Shown: one piece after another, positions 11,170-23,110 of the stretch
Position numbering within the stretch: the stretch's first letter is position 1
Layout: every line of letters starts with the position of its first letter
Assembly (NCBI RefSeq): GCF_950023065.1
Contig: NC_088680.1
Location: forward strand, 30,492,559 to 30,556,558
Source: Planococcus citri
Lineage: Eukaryota; Arthropoda; Insecta; Hemiptera; Pseudococcidae
Direction of reading: 5' to 3'
DNA: 64,000 nt
The notes under the pieces: model-generated
Told to the model about the DNA's origin: nothing
The model's database searches: none
What the model saw: only the letters and a program-made list of their open reading frames with translations
Made by a program: the position numbers and the translations under genes

Positions 11170-14100
11170 TCACTCGAAACTGATACCCTGAGCAAGGGTC
11201 AAAATACTGCTATTATTAATGGTTATAGTAGATCTACGCATGTACTGTTTCCACGAATCAGATCCAGATTCACGACCACCTCCGGTATGTTTCTCGCCCC
11301 CAAAAGCTCCTCCAATCTCAGCCCCGCTGGTTGGAATGTTTACATTTACAATACCGCAATCAGATCCACTTGGTCCGATCCACTGTAAAGATACAAAATA
11401 CAATACAAGTATGTAAATCATGTTGGCTCTCATTTAAAAAGTAAACAATTTGTTTCAACTGTACCTTGAACAAGCTCGATATATCTTTTGTAAACAAACT
11501 CGACGATAATCCTTGATCAACGTTATTATTTATTTTAATACCTTCTTCTAAAGAGTTCACCTTGAAAATGTACACAATAGGGGCAAAAGTCTCCCTTAAA
11601 ACGACGCTGTCGTCAGGTTTTAGACCGGAAATAATGGTCGGTTCGACAAAATACCCAGGTCGATCGATAATCTAGAAAAAATCAATATTGATATTACTTA
11701 CTACATAGTTTATTATATACTCGTAGATTATGATATTAAATCGATAAGTTTTTTTTTAACGCTTACTTTGCCTCCGAATTCAATTTTTCCTCCAGCTTTT
11801 ACAGCTTCATCGATGGTTTTTTTATAATTCTCCACAGCTGCTTGATTATGCAAAGGTCCATAGAGTGTTTTCGAATCTAGCGGATCTCCCATTCTGGTGA
11901 GAACGTTTTCGTACGATTTCACGAATTTTTGTATTATTTTATCATAAACCTGGAATTTTTTAAAAAATCGGGAGATTTCGAATTTGAAATTTTCTCACTT
12001 TTGATAACTCAAAATGAATGGATTAAAGTGAGGCAGATCAGAATAAAACTTACTTTGGCGTGTAAAATCAGTCTTCGAGTGGTTGTGCACCTTTGGCCAG
12101 CAGTACCGCAGCATGAAAAGACCAAAGATTGAGATACCATGTCGAGATCAGCGTCCTCGTTGACGATAATAGCGTTGTTGCCACCGAGTTCTAGCAGCAC
12201 TTTGCCGAATCTTTCTTGAACTTTTACTCCAACCTTGAAGCAAAAAAAAAGTGTCAAAAGCTTTTTGGGAGAAAGATAGAAAGAGGTAAATATTCAGTAA
12301 TTTTGAGAAATCTTTCGAAGTAGTGCTCTTATTCAAAAACAAAGGAGACATTCGTCAATAGATTTGAAAAATACCTCCTGTGAAATAAAATTAGAATTAA
12401 AAAAAATTCAGAACGCAACCATCTAACTTTTACTTACTTACTAAATTTTGCTAAAATTGCCTTATTGAAAGTTAGCACAAATTATTAAAATTCGCCAATA
12501 TTGAAGAATTATTCCGTCAAAAATACATAAAGTGGCAAAGAAATTTTCGAACTAACACATCAGTAACAAAAATTACTTACTATAGCCGGTGAAAAATCAG
12601 CAAAATGCGAGTTAATGTTCTATAAATTGTCCAATATTCAGCCTTTTACATTAGAGTGATATTGAGGGGACAAAAATGGTCTCTTCCACGTTTTTCTGAC
12701 CATGAAAAAATTTATGCTCACCTCCCACCTCCTCCCCCACCCGTTGAGGGTGCCCTAGATGAGATTTTTGGAGGTTTTGACTTTTTGATACCCACCAATG
12801 ACCCAACCTCTTATACTATAGCCGGTAAAAAGCAGCACATCATTAACTGGCTCGTGTCTTTCTTTCCCACTAAGTTGGCTTAGAAGGCTGCAATTCCGCG
12901 TGTATGCCCATAGAGGGTCCTGGTCCTATAGATGAGCTTTTTGGAGGTTTTAACCCTTCGATACCCACCTATGACCCAACCTACACTAAAAATTACTTAC
13001 TATAGCCGGTGAAAAACAGCATATCATTAACTAGCTGATGTTTATTGTTCATACTGGAGAGGGTCCTAGATGAGCTTTTTGGAAGTTTTGACTTATCAAC
13101 CCCTCCTCACATGATCAACAATCAACCTCAATACCCACCCATGAGCCAACCTCCAGATCAATGAGATATCTCAGAAGCAGGAATACTCACTTTTCTACCA
13201 ACTTCCGTGCTTCCGGTAAATGACACCAAAGGAATCCGTCGATCAGCAGTCATCGCTTCTCCAATATTCTTATCACCGGTGCACAAACTGCAAATAGCTC
13301 CGGGAATATTGTTGTTCTTCAGAACTTCGGCGACAATCTTGGTAGTGGCAACTGATAATAACGATGTACTTTCAGCACCTTTCCATAGAACAGCGTTACC
13401 ACAAACCTGCAACATTACATCCCCAAATGCATCAGATTACCAACAATCAACGAGGGTAAATTCATGAGAAAACATATCAATTCGTTTTAAACACCAACCA
13501 TAGCGATGGCACTATTCCATCCGTACACAGCTACAGGAAAATTAAAAGCACTAATGACTCCAATCACTCCTAAGGGATTCCAGTTCTCGAGTAGGACATG
13601 ATTGGGCCTCTCTGAAGGTAAAATCTGCCCGTTGAACATTCTTGATAAACCGGTAGCGTAATCGCAGATGTCAACGTATTCTTGTACCTCTCCAATCCCT
13701 TCTGATAGAATTTTACCTTCACAGACATGTACCAAAATTCGTCAATATTTGCTTATTCATCAAGATCTTCAATAACTGAAGGTAATCTTACCCATCTCCA
13801 ATGATACCAGTTTGCCAAGAGGTTGTAATTTATCTCGTAAAGCGTTACCGATTTGTCTAACTATTTCACCCCGTTTCGGTGCCGGTACTTGGACCCATTG
13901 TTGCCAAGCTTGCTGAGCTGAATTAACGCATCTGTTGTAATCATCGAGAGATCCTTGCTGAACGGATGCTATTGGTTCTCCAGTGGCTGGAGAATAAGTG
14001 GTGATAACCTGGATACAATAAGTAGAATTTTTATTATAATGAAAGTAAACCTACCTATATGTAGATTGTAGGTACTTATCTTTGTGTTTGTTTAAATCAT

Positions 14101-14292
14101 GAAAGTCCTACTCACCTCTCCGTTGGCATTCCATTGACCATCGTACACTCCTGGGTTGACTTTCTGCAATCCCAACTCCTTGAGGAACGAGTAGTTCTCA
14201 TTTTCCACTAAGAATTTACCAGCCATCGAGTACAATCTGACTTGATATCGCGCACACTTCGAAGCAACGTTAGCTACGTTAACGGCTAGCAT
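11170..14292 (-). CDS. ALDH7A1: Aldehyde dehydrogenase 7A1 (antiquitin), 8 exons
   Basis: NAD-dependent aldehyde dehydrogenase; the family oxidises alpha-aminoadipic semialdehyde in lysine breakdown, in mitochondria and cytosol. Exons, 5' to 3' on the minus strand: 14292-14116, 14008-13792, 13716-13499, 13406-13191, 12233-12054, 11949-11767, 11671-11465, 11382-11170. All junctions have GT..AG and keep phase, giving 1611 nt and 536 aa, the usual family length. The first ~23 residues are acid-free with Lys/Arg, like a mitochondrial presequence. A second Met at 23 would give a cytosolic form. Landmarks: APKRGEIVRQIG in exon 2, WNPLGVIGVI in exon 3, FTGSTEVG (267-274), catalytic Glu291 in LELGGNN, nucleophile Cys325 in AGQRCTTTRRL, and FGGEKHTGGGRESGSD near the end. 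The exon 3 donor (ATG|GTTGGT) is weak but forced by frame. No frameshift or missing key residue. Identity is near certain. Confidence 0.97.
12575..13155. repeat. Three imperfect ~172-bp tandem repeats in ALDH7A1 intron 4
   Basis: Units share CTTACTATAGCCGGTGAAAA, then AGCACATCATTAACTGGCT, then a TTTTTGGAGGTTTTGAC block and GATACCCACCxATGACCCAA. Anchors at about 12787, 12959 and 13131 give a period near 172 bp. They lie wholly inside the 957-bp intron between exons 4 and 5. Confidence 0.75.
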
Positions 14293-15030
14293 TTGAACTG
14301 ATCACTTTTTACGTTGGTGGAAAGGCCGGATTGTCGAACTGACCGTAAAAATAACCGATAACCGGTTGCTTGCGAGTCTTTATTGTTAATATTCAAATTT
14401 CTAATTCTAATTACATAAATGTACATGCTACCTACCTATGCACACGTATTTTGTGTTCTACTCGACGTCGCTATCACTATAATGATATTTTACTACAGAT
14501 AAACAAGTCAAGAGGTTACCTCCTTTCCTTTCCTCTTTGCTGTACTAATCGAGTCACGGTGCGATGAAGAGCAGTTTAGTAAACATGAGAGCCTCTTATC
14601 ACTCGTACATGGCGCGAATGATACAACGAATGTAAGAATAATGTTACGAGGATGATAGATCGGCGGTTTAATTATTTGAATTGCTTTAATTTCCTCTTTC
14701 TTATTTTACTCGATTTTATCCCTAGTTATAATAATGGATTTGATTTTTAAGCAGGAAAGCTCATAACTTATGGATGTTTGAAATTGAACATAGCGATAAT
14801 TTTAATCGATGATTTGCTGCGTGAAGTGTTCAATAACCATTGGAGTGAATAATTTATCGAGTCGTTAGGTATCGAATTATTTGACGATGCAGAATGCAAT
14901 TTCTCTTTGAAATTTACCATACGAGGGAACGAAACTTAATCAAAAGAGCAGGCAAAATACCTACATCGTTGACCAACATTTTAGAACCTTGAGCGCATTA
15001 TTTAATTTTTCGTGAATTTAAAAAAATCAA
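14293..15030. other. Upstream region of ALDH7A1
   Basis: Expected to hold the 5' UTR and promoter. I see no clear TATA or initiator to assign. The short plus-strand ORF at 14370-14567 has no support. Confidence 0.4.
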
Positions 15031-15260
15031 ATTCGTACCAAAAAATGAAAAAAAAATTATCATTTTATCAAGTTGACCCTGAAACCTAAAATTTGGTACG
15101 TAGTGCTCTATTTTCGACTCTCCAAATTAAATGGAAACATTTCCGAATTGTTTTGATCAGTTCTGATTCTGAAGCATCCGGCGATGTTGTGAATGCAGAA
15201 ATTTCCATCTAAGGGAGTTGCAAAGCTGAAATTCAGAAATGAACTGAAACACCTACTTAC

Positions 15261-15473
15261 ATGAACGCGTGTTCAATGCACTCTCTGTCGTAACTGGATA
15301 AAGCAGTGAAATAATACTGCTAAAATCAGTCATTAAATTACTGAAATAATATCAGTCAAAATTTATGATCCGAGAAATACCTTTACTTACTTGCTCGGAA
15401 CACCAAAGACATACGACTCATAATCAAATTCGTCAATTATTAAAACGATGACTTGTTTGATCATGAGATGGTC
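15261..15473 (-). pseudogene. Walker-B exon module, copy 1 (exons A and B)
   Basis: Exon A core (15473-15391) is open: DHLMIKQVIVLIIDEFDYES then YVFGVPS plus two bases, followed by donor AA|GTAAGT. Exon B lies at about 15290-15261 with donor GTAAGT and has lost part of its sequence near the acceptor. See copy 6 for the best-preserved module and the family argument. Confidence 0.45.
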
Positions 15474-16450
15474 GCATCAATCAAGGCTTTAGAACTGATC
15501 AAAACGGTGAAAGTGGGGTGCCTATATACCAAATTATAGCTTTCTATGTTAATTTGTTAACGTTTTGATTTTTCTTCATTCTTACCCCAAATGTGATTTT
15601 AAAAAAAAAAATTCACCAAAATATCAAAAAATGAACTTAAGAACCTAAAATTCGACTGGTGATGTGTTTTTGCATGATTTTTCAATTCATTAGCCGAAAA
15701 TCTTTCTGTCGGTTTGGAGTTTGGATACCTCCCTTTTTACTTAGCTGAAAACTGCCAAAGATGTGAAACTGTTTGAAATATGTACCATTGTACCTACCTA
15801 TTTTATCGATTTATTCTTCGTACAGTGCGAATGATCCGAAATGAATCTATTTACTTACTACGGCTATGCTCATTTAAGTCATCTCTCGCTTAGTTGATAA
15901 TATAACCAACATATTTTATTTTTCGAGGGGGTGAGGGGAAAGAATTACCAAGTTGACCCAGAAAGCTGAAATTCTGTATGTACCTACTCTATTTTCGACC
16001 CTCCGAATTGAATGGAAACATTTTCGAACTGTTCTGATCAGTTCTGGAGCATCCGGCGAAGTTGTGAATATTAAAATTCCCATTTAAGGGTTATTGCAGA
16101 GCTGAAATTCACTTCATACCATGATTTCAACTGAATTGAATGAATTTGAAGTGGTTTTAGGCTGCTTTGAAGCCCTCAACAATTTTTTGAAAATTTCAGT
16201 ACTCTTTAAATTTGAAACAGTGAAATTTCACTGCTTAGCAGTCACGACATTTTGCCTTTTTAAAAGCAGTATTTTTTTTTTGCTGTAAAACAGTGAAAAA
16301 TCTACGAAATTGGCCAGTAAAAATTATTTTGACAGACCAATTCAGTAGTTTTTCTACTGTTTTGCAGTCAAAAACCTGCTTTTAAAAAGGTAGAATGTCG
16401 TGACTGCTAATCAGTGAAATTTCGCTGTTTTAAATTTAGAGAGTACCTAC

Positions 16451-16714
16451 ATGAACGTGTTCAATACACTCTTAATCCGAAATAGTGAAATTTTACTGCT
16501 TTGCCATCACATTTTTGACTACTTCAAAATGGCAAAATGTCGTGGCTGGAAAAAGCAGTGAAACAGTACTGTAAAAGTAAGTCATTAAATTACTGAAATG
16601 ATCAGTCAATAACTATGATCCGAGAAATATGTCCATTTACTTACTTGCTCCGTACACCAAAGGCTTGCGATTTAAGTGGGTTGTCGAATGTATCTGTTTT
16701 CTGATCAGATGGTC
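16451..16714 (-). pseudogene. Walker-B exon module, copy 2 (decayed)
   Basis: The start (GACCATCTGATCAGAAAACA) and the end with its GTAAGT donor (16645-16714) are recognisable. Substitutions and indels have destroyed the IDEFD core. Exon B is present near 16451-16475 but altered. Confidence 0.4.
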
Positions 16715-17211
16715 GCATTAAGAGAGGTATCCCAACTTGTAGACATTTTTTTCGAACCGGACAGTGCTAAAGAGTACCTACATGAGTCAAAGCTAAGTGA
16801 ATTTTTAGAGTCAAATTTGAGCTAAAAATAGAGACAAATCAAAATTTAACCAAATTAAATTGAAATTCGGACTTTGGTATGGAGCCCATTTCCGACCCCC
16901 CCTCTCTCCACACACTCTCAAGTAAATTCCAGCTTTTCATTTTGTTGGCAGCAATTTTGGGAAAATTTTAATTTTCATGAATCAACCCAGAAAGCTGAAA
17001 TTTGGCATTCACACAATTTTCAACTCTTCGAATTGAATCGATACATTTCAGAACTGTTCTGATCAGTTCTGGAGCATCCAGCGAAGTTGACTATTTCAAG
17101 ATGGCATCATGTCGTTACTGGAAAAGCAGTGAAATAATACTGTTACAATCAATCATAAAAGTACTGAAATAATCAGTCAAAAACTATGATCCGAGAAATA
17201 CCTTTGCTTAC

Positions 17212-17293
17212 TTGCTCCGCATACCAAAGGCATACGCCTCATTGTCGAATTCGTCGCGACTAACACTATGAGATTCCTGATCATGAGATGGTC
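17212..17293 (-). pseudogene. Walker-B exon module, copy 3 (frameshifted)
   Basis: It reads DHLMIRNLIVLV, then a one-base loss shifts the frame before GACGAATTCGACAATGAGGC. The donor has become GTAAGC. No exon B was found in the expected interval. Confidence 0.4.
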
Positions 17294-17987
17294 GCATTAT
17301 GGGAGGAATTCCAACTTAGTGAAGTATTTTTGAATCGGATAGTGCTAAATTGACAGAATATTGAAAAATACTACTTACATCAGCCAAAATTTCAAATGCA
17401 AAGTGAATTTTTTAATCTAAAAATAGAGAAAAATCCAAACTTTACCTAGGTAATTAAATGGAAATTTGAAATTTGGCATGTAACCTATTCCACCTCCTCA
17501 ATCAATTGGAAACAGTTTCGAAACGTTTTGTAGGATGTGAAGTAAATTTTAGTTTTTCATTTTGTCGGCAGCAATTTTGAGAAAATTTCTACTTTCAAAA
17601 ATCTGATTCAAGCTCCAGAATTGCTCAAAACGGTTCGTAACCATTACCAATCGATTCGAGGGTTCGAAAGTAGGGTGCCTGCCTATGCCTAAACATACCT
17701 ACATAAACATAACATAAACGAATTTCGGCTTTCTGGGTTAATTTGGTAAATGTTCGATTTTTCTTCATTTTACCCCAAATGTGATTTTTTAAATTAAATT
17801 CACAAAATATGGGAAAATGCATTTACGAGGCACCCTCTTAATATGAAACGGTAAAATTTTACTGCCCGCAGTCAAATTTGACTATTTCAAGATGGCAAAA
17901 TGTCGATTGTCGTTACTGGAAAAAGCAGTCATTGAATTGATGAAATAATCAGTCAAAAACTATGATCCGAAAAATACCTTTACTTAC

Positions 17988-18046
17988 TTGTTACGCATTC
18001 CGAAGACGTACGACTCATAGTCGAAGTCGTCGATGATGATCATTAC
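17988..18046 (-). pseudogene. Walker-B exon module, copy 4 (open core)
   Basis: 59 nt between ACATAGTAG and AA|GTAAGT read VMIIIDDFDYESYVFGMRN plus two bases. Against the other copies many differences are synonymous (GAC/GAT, TTC/TTT, TAC/TAT, GGA/GGT). The DNA upstream of the core is unrelated to the other copies. The exon B remnant near 17830 has lost its acceptor. Confidence 0.45.
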
Positions 18047-18659
18047 CTACTATGTGAAAAGTGAAAGGAATAACTTTGATTTGAATCTCGCTTGAAGTTG
18101 TTTTTCTAAAAGAGGAGCAGGATGTTGCTCTCTAATGATGACGGTTCAGGCTACTTTTCGATGATAATGTATTATAACATTGCACGCAAATCGTGCAATC
18201 CATTGCAAAGAAACATGAAGACAATAAAATTATTTAACAAAAATATAAAAATAAAAAAAGATGCACTTATAAGAACCTAAAATTCGACATGGTGATGTAT
18301 TTTTGCATTATGTTGTAATTTATCATCTAACATAAGCAGCACGATCCTAACAATTTTATTTTTTTAAGGGGGTGGGGGGATTACCCAGTTAACCCAGAAA
18401 GCTGAAATTCGGTATGTAGGTACCTTATTTTCGACTCTCCGTGAATGGAAACATTTCCAAACTGTTCTGATTAGTTCTGGAGCATTCAGCGAAGTTGTGA
18501 AAGTTGAAATTGAAGTTTACCTTATATATAGGTACCATAATTTCAACGTATCGAGTGAACTTGTAATGGTTTTAGACTGTTTTGGAGCCCCCAACAATTT
18601 TTTGGAAAATTCAGTTCCTCAGAAATTTGTTATGAAATCTGTCTAACAAAAACACCTAC

Positions 18660-18947
18660 ATGAACGCATTTAATGCACTCTCTTAATCTGAAATAGTGAA
18701 ATTTGACTGCTTTGCATTCAAATTCAACTATTTCAAGACGGCAAAATGTTATGACTGGAAAAAGCAGTGAAACAGTACCGCCAAAGTCAATATTTAAATT
18801 ACTGAACTGATCAGTCAATAACTACTATAACATATGATCCGAGAAATATGGCCATTTACTTACTTGCTCCGCACACCAAAAGCGTGCGACTTATCGCATC
18901 GAATTCATCAACTAATATTACACACTTTTTCTGATGATCAGTTGGTC
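18660..18947 (-). pseudogene. Walker-B exon module, copy 5
   Basis: Exon A (18947-18864) reads KKCVILVDEFDAISRTLLVC in a shifted frame, so the region after DEFD no longer matches other copies. The GTAAGT donor is kept. Exon B (about 18689-18660) reads LRECIKCVH. Confidence 0.4.
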
Positions 18948-18993
18948 GCATCAAGAGAGGTTTTTTTCGAACCGGACAATGCTCCTCGTATAC

Positions 18994-19442
18994 ATGAACA
19001 TGTTCAATGCATTCTCTTAATCTAAAATAGTAAAATTTTACTTGCTTTGCAGTCATTTTTGACTATTTCTAGACGTCAAAATGTCGTTAGTGGAAAAAGC
19101 AGTGAAACAGTACTGCCAAAATCTGTTTTTAAATTATTTAATGAAATGATCAGTCAAAAACTTGTGGAAATATTTTTGATCCAGACAAATGTTAAATTGA
19201 CTGATCATTGAAAAATACGAGCAGTTACATCAGACAAAACAATAATTTCAAATGCTAAAGTGAATTTTTTGAATAAAATTGATCCGAGAAATATGTTTAT
19301 TTACTTACTTGCTCCGTACACCAAAGGCATACGACTCATAATCGTATTCGTCGATTAAGACTATTACTTCTTTGATCATGAGATGGTCGCATCGGAACCG
19401 GTATCCTAACTCGTAGAAACATTTTTGAACCAGGCAATGTGC
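18994..19442 (-). pseudogene. Walker-B exon module, copy 6 (best preserved)
   Basis: Exon A is open from 19442 to 19309. It contains CFYELGYRFRCDHLMIKE, then VIVLIDEYDYESYAFGVRS plus two bases, then donor AA|GTAAGT. Exon B (19021-18994, 28 nt) completes the split Lys codon and reads LRECIEHVH with donor GTATAC. A hydrophobic strand ending in D-E-(Y/F)-D is a Walker-B pattern. The DEYD form plus a helix beginning LRECIEHV resembles the AAA-ATPase-like family (Pfam PF09820), a family I recall being reported as horizontally acquired in mealybugs. No Walker-A (RPRRFGKS-type) exon was found nearby, so this is at most a gene fragment. Family assignment is inference; the A-B exon pair is directly seen. 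Confidence 0.5.
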
Positions 19443-19969
19443 TCAACTGCCTGACCACTGAAAAATACAAGTACTTGGATCAATCAAAATTTCAAAATGC
19501 TAAAGTGAATTTTTTAGAATCAAATTTGATCTAAAAATAGAGAAAAATCAAAACGTCACCAAATTAAATCGAAAGTTTTAAATTTGGTATGTAACCTATT
19601 TCCCATACTCCACCCCGTATCCCCCACTCAATTGGAAACAGTTTCGGACAGTTGAGTAGGATATGAAGTGAATTTTAGCTTTTCATTTCATTGGCAACAA
19701 TTTTGAGAAAATTTCATCTTTCAAAAATCTGAAATCTGATCAAGGCTTCAGAACTAATCAAAACGATTGAGTGTGATTTTTTAAAATGAAATTCAACAAA
19801 ATATCAAAAAGTGCACTTAAGAACTTAAAATTCGACTAATAATTTCAACATATCGAGTGAGCCTGAAATGGTTTTAGGCTGATTTTGAGCCCCCCCCCCC
19901 CCGAACATTTTTTGGAAATTTCAGTTCCTCGGCATTTTTAAAATAAAATCTGTCGTAATAAACACCTAC

Positions 19970-20193
19970 ATGAACGTGTTCAATGCACTCTCTTAATCTG
20001 GAATAGTGCAGTCAAATTTGATTATTTCAAGATGGAAAAATGTTGTTTCTGGAAAAAGCAGTCATTTAATAAATTGATGAAACGGTCAGTCAAAAACTAT
20101 GATCCGAGAAATATTTTTACTTACTTGCTTCGTCCACCAAAGGCATACGACTCATTCGAACTCGTCTACAAAGAGGATGCTTTTGCTGATCAC
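19970..20193 (-). pseudogene. Walker-B exon module, copy 7 (shortened)
   Basis: Exon A (20193-20125) reads VISKSILFVDEFE then a stop. A deletion removed the DHLM-K segment and part of the post-core. Exon B (19997-19970) is well preserved, with donor GTAGGT. Confidence 0.4.
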
Positions 20194-21123
20194 AACTTGT
20201 AGAAAAATTTTGAATCGGGCAATGCTATATTAACAGAACACTGAAAAATACCAGTAGTTACCTACATCAGCCAAAATTTCAAATGCTAATGTGAATTTCT
20301 TAGAATCAAATTTGAGTTAAAAATTTAAAAAAATCCAAACTTTACCTAATTAAATCGGAAATTTGAAGTTTGGCATGTAACCTATCTCCCCCCCCCCCCT
20401 CCTCAGTCAGTTGGAAACTGTTTCGAACCGTTTTGTAGGATGTGAAGTGAATTTTAGCTTTTTATTTTGTTGGCAACAATTTTTGGAAAATTTCAACTTT
20501 CAAGAATCTGCTGCAGAATTTCTCAAAACGGCCAGAAACCGTTTCCAATCGATTCGAGGGTTTGAAAATAGGCTATATGAGGAGCTGAGAATCAAAACTC
20601 ACATTTGCCACCATAAACGGTTTTGAGAAAAACGCGAAAAACTGAGTTAGTAGTGTTGCCGGTTGAAAAAACTTATAATACCAAAATGAATCATTAGATA
20701 GCGCTACTAGCACACGATTCCGTGTGTTGGCTGATTTTCACCTAGCTCCCTTCTGCTTTAATATCCAGACAAAGAATGGCAAATGTGAGTTTTGACTCCA
20801 AGATTTGCGATCAAATTTTTTTTCACTGTTTTAATTACGACGATAGGGAAAAGTTTGATAACAAGCTGAATTTTGGTACACGGGGGTTTTTTGATACGCT
20901 GAACACGAATTTGGGGTGTCCAGGTGAATCCGGTGTACGCTTCCCCCTTTTTTGTGGACCTTAAGCCCCCAAATTAGTTTTTATGCGTTTAAGTCCGAAA
21001 ATATGCAATTTTATGCAAAATTTATGTTTTTTGGGTCGCAGAATACGAATTTGACAATATTTTTTTCGTAGGGGTGGGGGATGAGGGGGTGAGGGGGGCG
21101 AGAAATTCAAAAGTTGACTATAT

Positions 21124-22560
21124 CCCGGGAAAAAATGGGACAGATCTAATTGTATCTGATCATATCTAATGTGATCAAATTAGATCTAAAAATTGATCAA
21201 CATAGATCAGATTTGATAAAATTATATCTGAATGTTGATCAATCTTAGATATAAATTTGTCCCATTATATCTGGTCATATATATTAAGATATAATTGGAT
21301 CTAAAAAGCTTGAATCGCATTTCTTACAAACATATCTGTTCAGATCAGATTTGATCAAATTATATCTAAATTGATCTCATTATATCTGATCAGATCTATG
21401 AAGATCCAGTTGGATCTAAAATGTTTGAATAGTATTTCTTACAAACATATCTATTCAGATCAGATTTGATCAAATTATATCTGAATTGATCTCATTATAT
21501 CTGGTCAGATCTATGAAGATCCAGTTGGATCTAAGATGTTTGAATCATATTTTTTGCGGACATATCTATTCAGATCAGATTTGATCAAATTATATCTGAA
21601 TAGATCTCATTATATCTGGTTAGATTAGGGAACTGTAACCCAGGTATGTCAGACGGCCATTTTGTTCCTGGTTTGACAAACTTAGCATTGCAGTATATGG
21701 GAATTCGGCAAACTTTAACCGCGTATATCTTCAAAACCGTGCACTTTTACAACTTTTTCATAATAACATCTTTGAAAGAGAATTGAACGAGCTTTCCAAT
21801 GGTATGCTACATGTATCAATTGAAATACATTTATTTGTTTTGAATTTCAGTCATTTTTCAGCACTTCATTTTTGGGTTAAAAATAGTTTGAAGTTGTGTG
21901 AAATTCACAGCATGTGCTCTAATTCAATGATTACTTTCATTCTATGCCAGAAATTCCGTCATAAAAACCTTGAATCGAAAAATTACAATTTTTTTTCGTA
22001 AGGAACAAAATGGGAGTTTGACATACCCGGGTTACAGTACCTTAGTTAGATCTAATGAAGACCCAGTTGGATCTAAAATGTTTGAAACGCATTTCTTGCA
22101 AAACATGTCTGTTCAGATCAAATTTGATAAAATTATATCTGAATGGATCTCATTATATCTGGTTAGATCTATGAAGATCAAGTTGGATCTAAAATGCTCG
22201 AAAAGTGTGTCGTTTTGGCTACTCGCAGATAAAGTCTTGAGCAGAATCCTATATAGGGTTCAAGGCTCAAACTTCCAAATTAACTTTTCATGGTTCCATC
22301 TAAGTAAAATTGATCGAATAAAACATTTCTGTTGAGAATTATAATTTTCATTATTATTATTCGATCTACCCATTTTTTGGAGACAAACTACATATTAAAG
22401 GGCGAGGATCCAAATTAAACTAAAACACTTCTATATGTAATGAATAAAACTGAACATTGACCAATAACATGGTTAGATCTATCTAGATAGAGACATTTTC
22501 CATATCTAGTTAGATCTAACCATTTTATATATAATTAGATCTAATCCATTTTTTCCCGGG
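21124..22560. mobile_element. Nested GATCT-rich inverted-repeat element
   Basis: CCCGGGAAAAAATGG at 21124 and its complement ending 22560 bound a 1437-bp insert splitting one unit of the foldback arm (GACTAT|...|GATGTG). The interior is tandem ~110-bp units rich in GATC/AGATCT (for example TTTGATCAAATTATATCTGA). Non-coding. Confidence 0.75.
21629..22041. mobile_element. 413-bp MITE nested in the GATCT element
   Basis: Terminal inverted repeats of about 40 bp start GGAACTGTAACCCAGGTATG on the left and GGTACTGTAACCCGGGTATG (complement) on the right. Both sides are flanked by TTAG (21625-21628, 22042-22045), which I take as the target duplication. Confidence 0.75.
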
Positions 22561-23110
22561 ATGATGTGTGATATGTCGAAATGTATGTTTTTGAGGGTGT
22601 AGATCACGAATTTGACAATATTTTTTTCGTAGGGGTCAATGGTGGGGGGCTGGGGGGTGAAAATGGTTAAAAATTCAAAATTTGACTATAATGATGTGCG
22701 ATATGTCGAAATTAATGTTTTCGAGGTTGTAGATCGCGAATTTGACAATATTTTTTTCGTAAGGGTTGATGGTGGGGGATGAAGAGGGTGAAAAATTCAA
22801 AATTTGACCATAATGATGTGTGATATGTCGAAATGTATGTTTTTGAAGGTGTAGATCACGAATTTGACAATATTTTTTTCGTAGGGGTGAATTGTGGGGG
22901 ATGAAGGGGGTGAAAACGGTGAAAAATTCAAAATTTGACCATAATGATGTGTGATATGTCAAAATGTATGTTTTCGAGGTTGTAGATCACGAATTTGACA
23001 ATATTTTTTTCGTAGGGGTTAATGGTGGGGGATGAAGGGGGTGAAAAATTCAAAATTTGTCCATAATGATGTGTGATATGTCAAAATGTATGTTTTTGAA
23101 GGTGTAGAAA
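22560..23110. repeat. Five tandem 122-131 bp units (left arm of foldback)
   Basis: Each unit carries ATGATGTGTGATATGTC, TGTAGATCACGAATTTGACA, TTTTTTTCGTAGGGG and a G-rich GGTGGGGGATGAAGGGGGTG segment. Inverted copies lie at 23480-23900. Confidence 0.8.

Noticed and set aside
21970..22335. 121-codon plus-strand ORF
   Set aside because: Crosses the boundary between a MITE and the GATCT repeats; composition follows the repeat.
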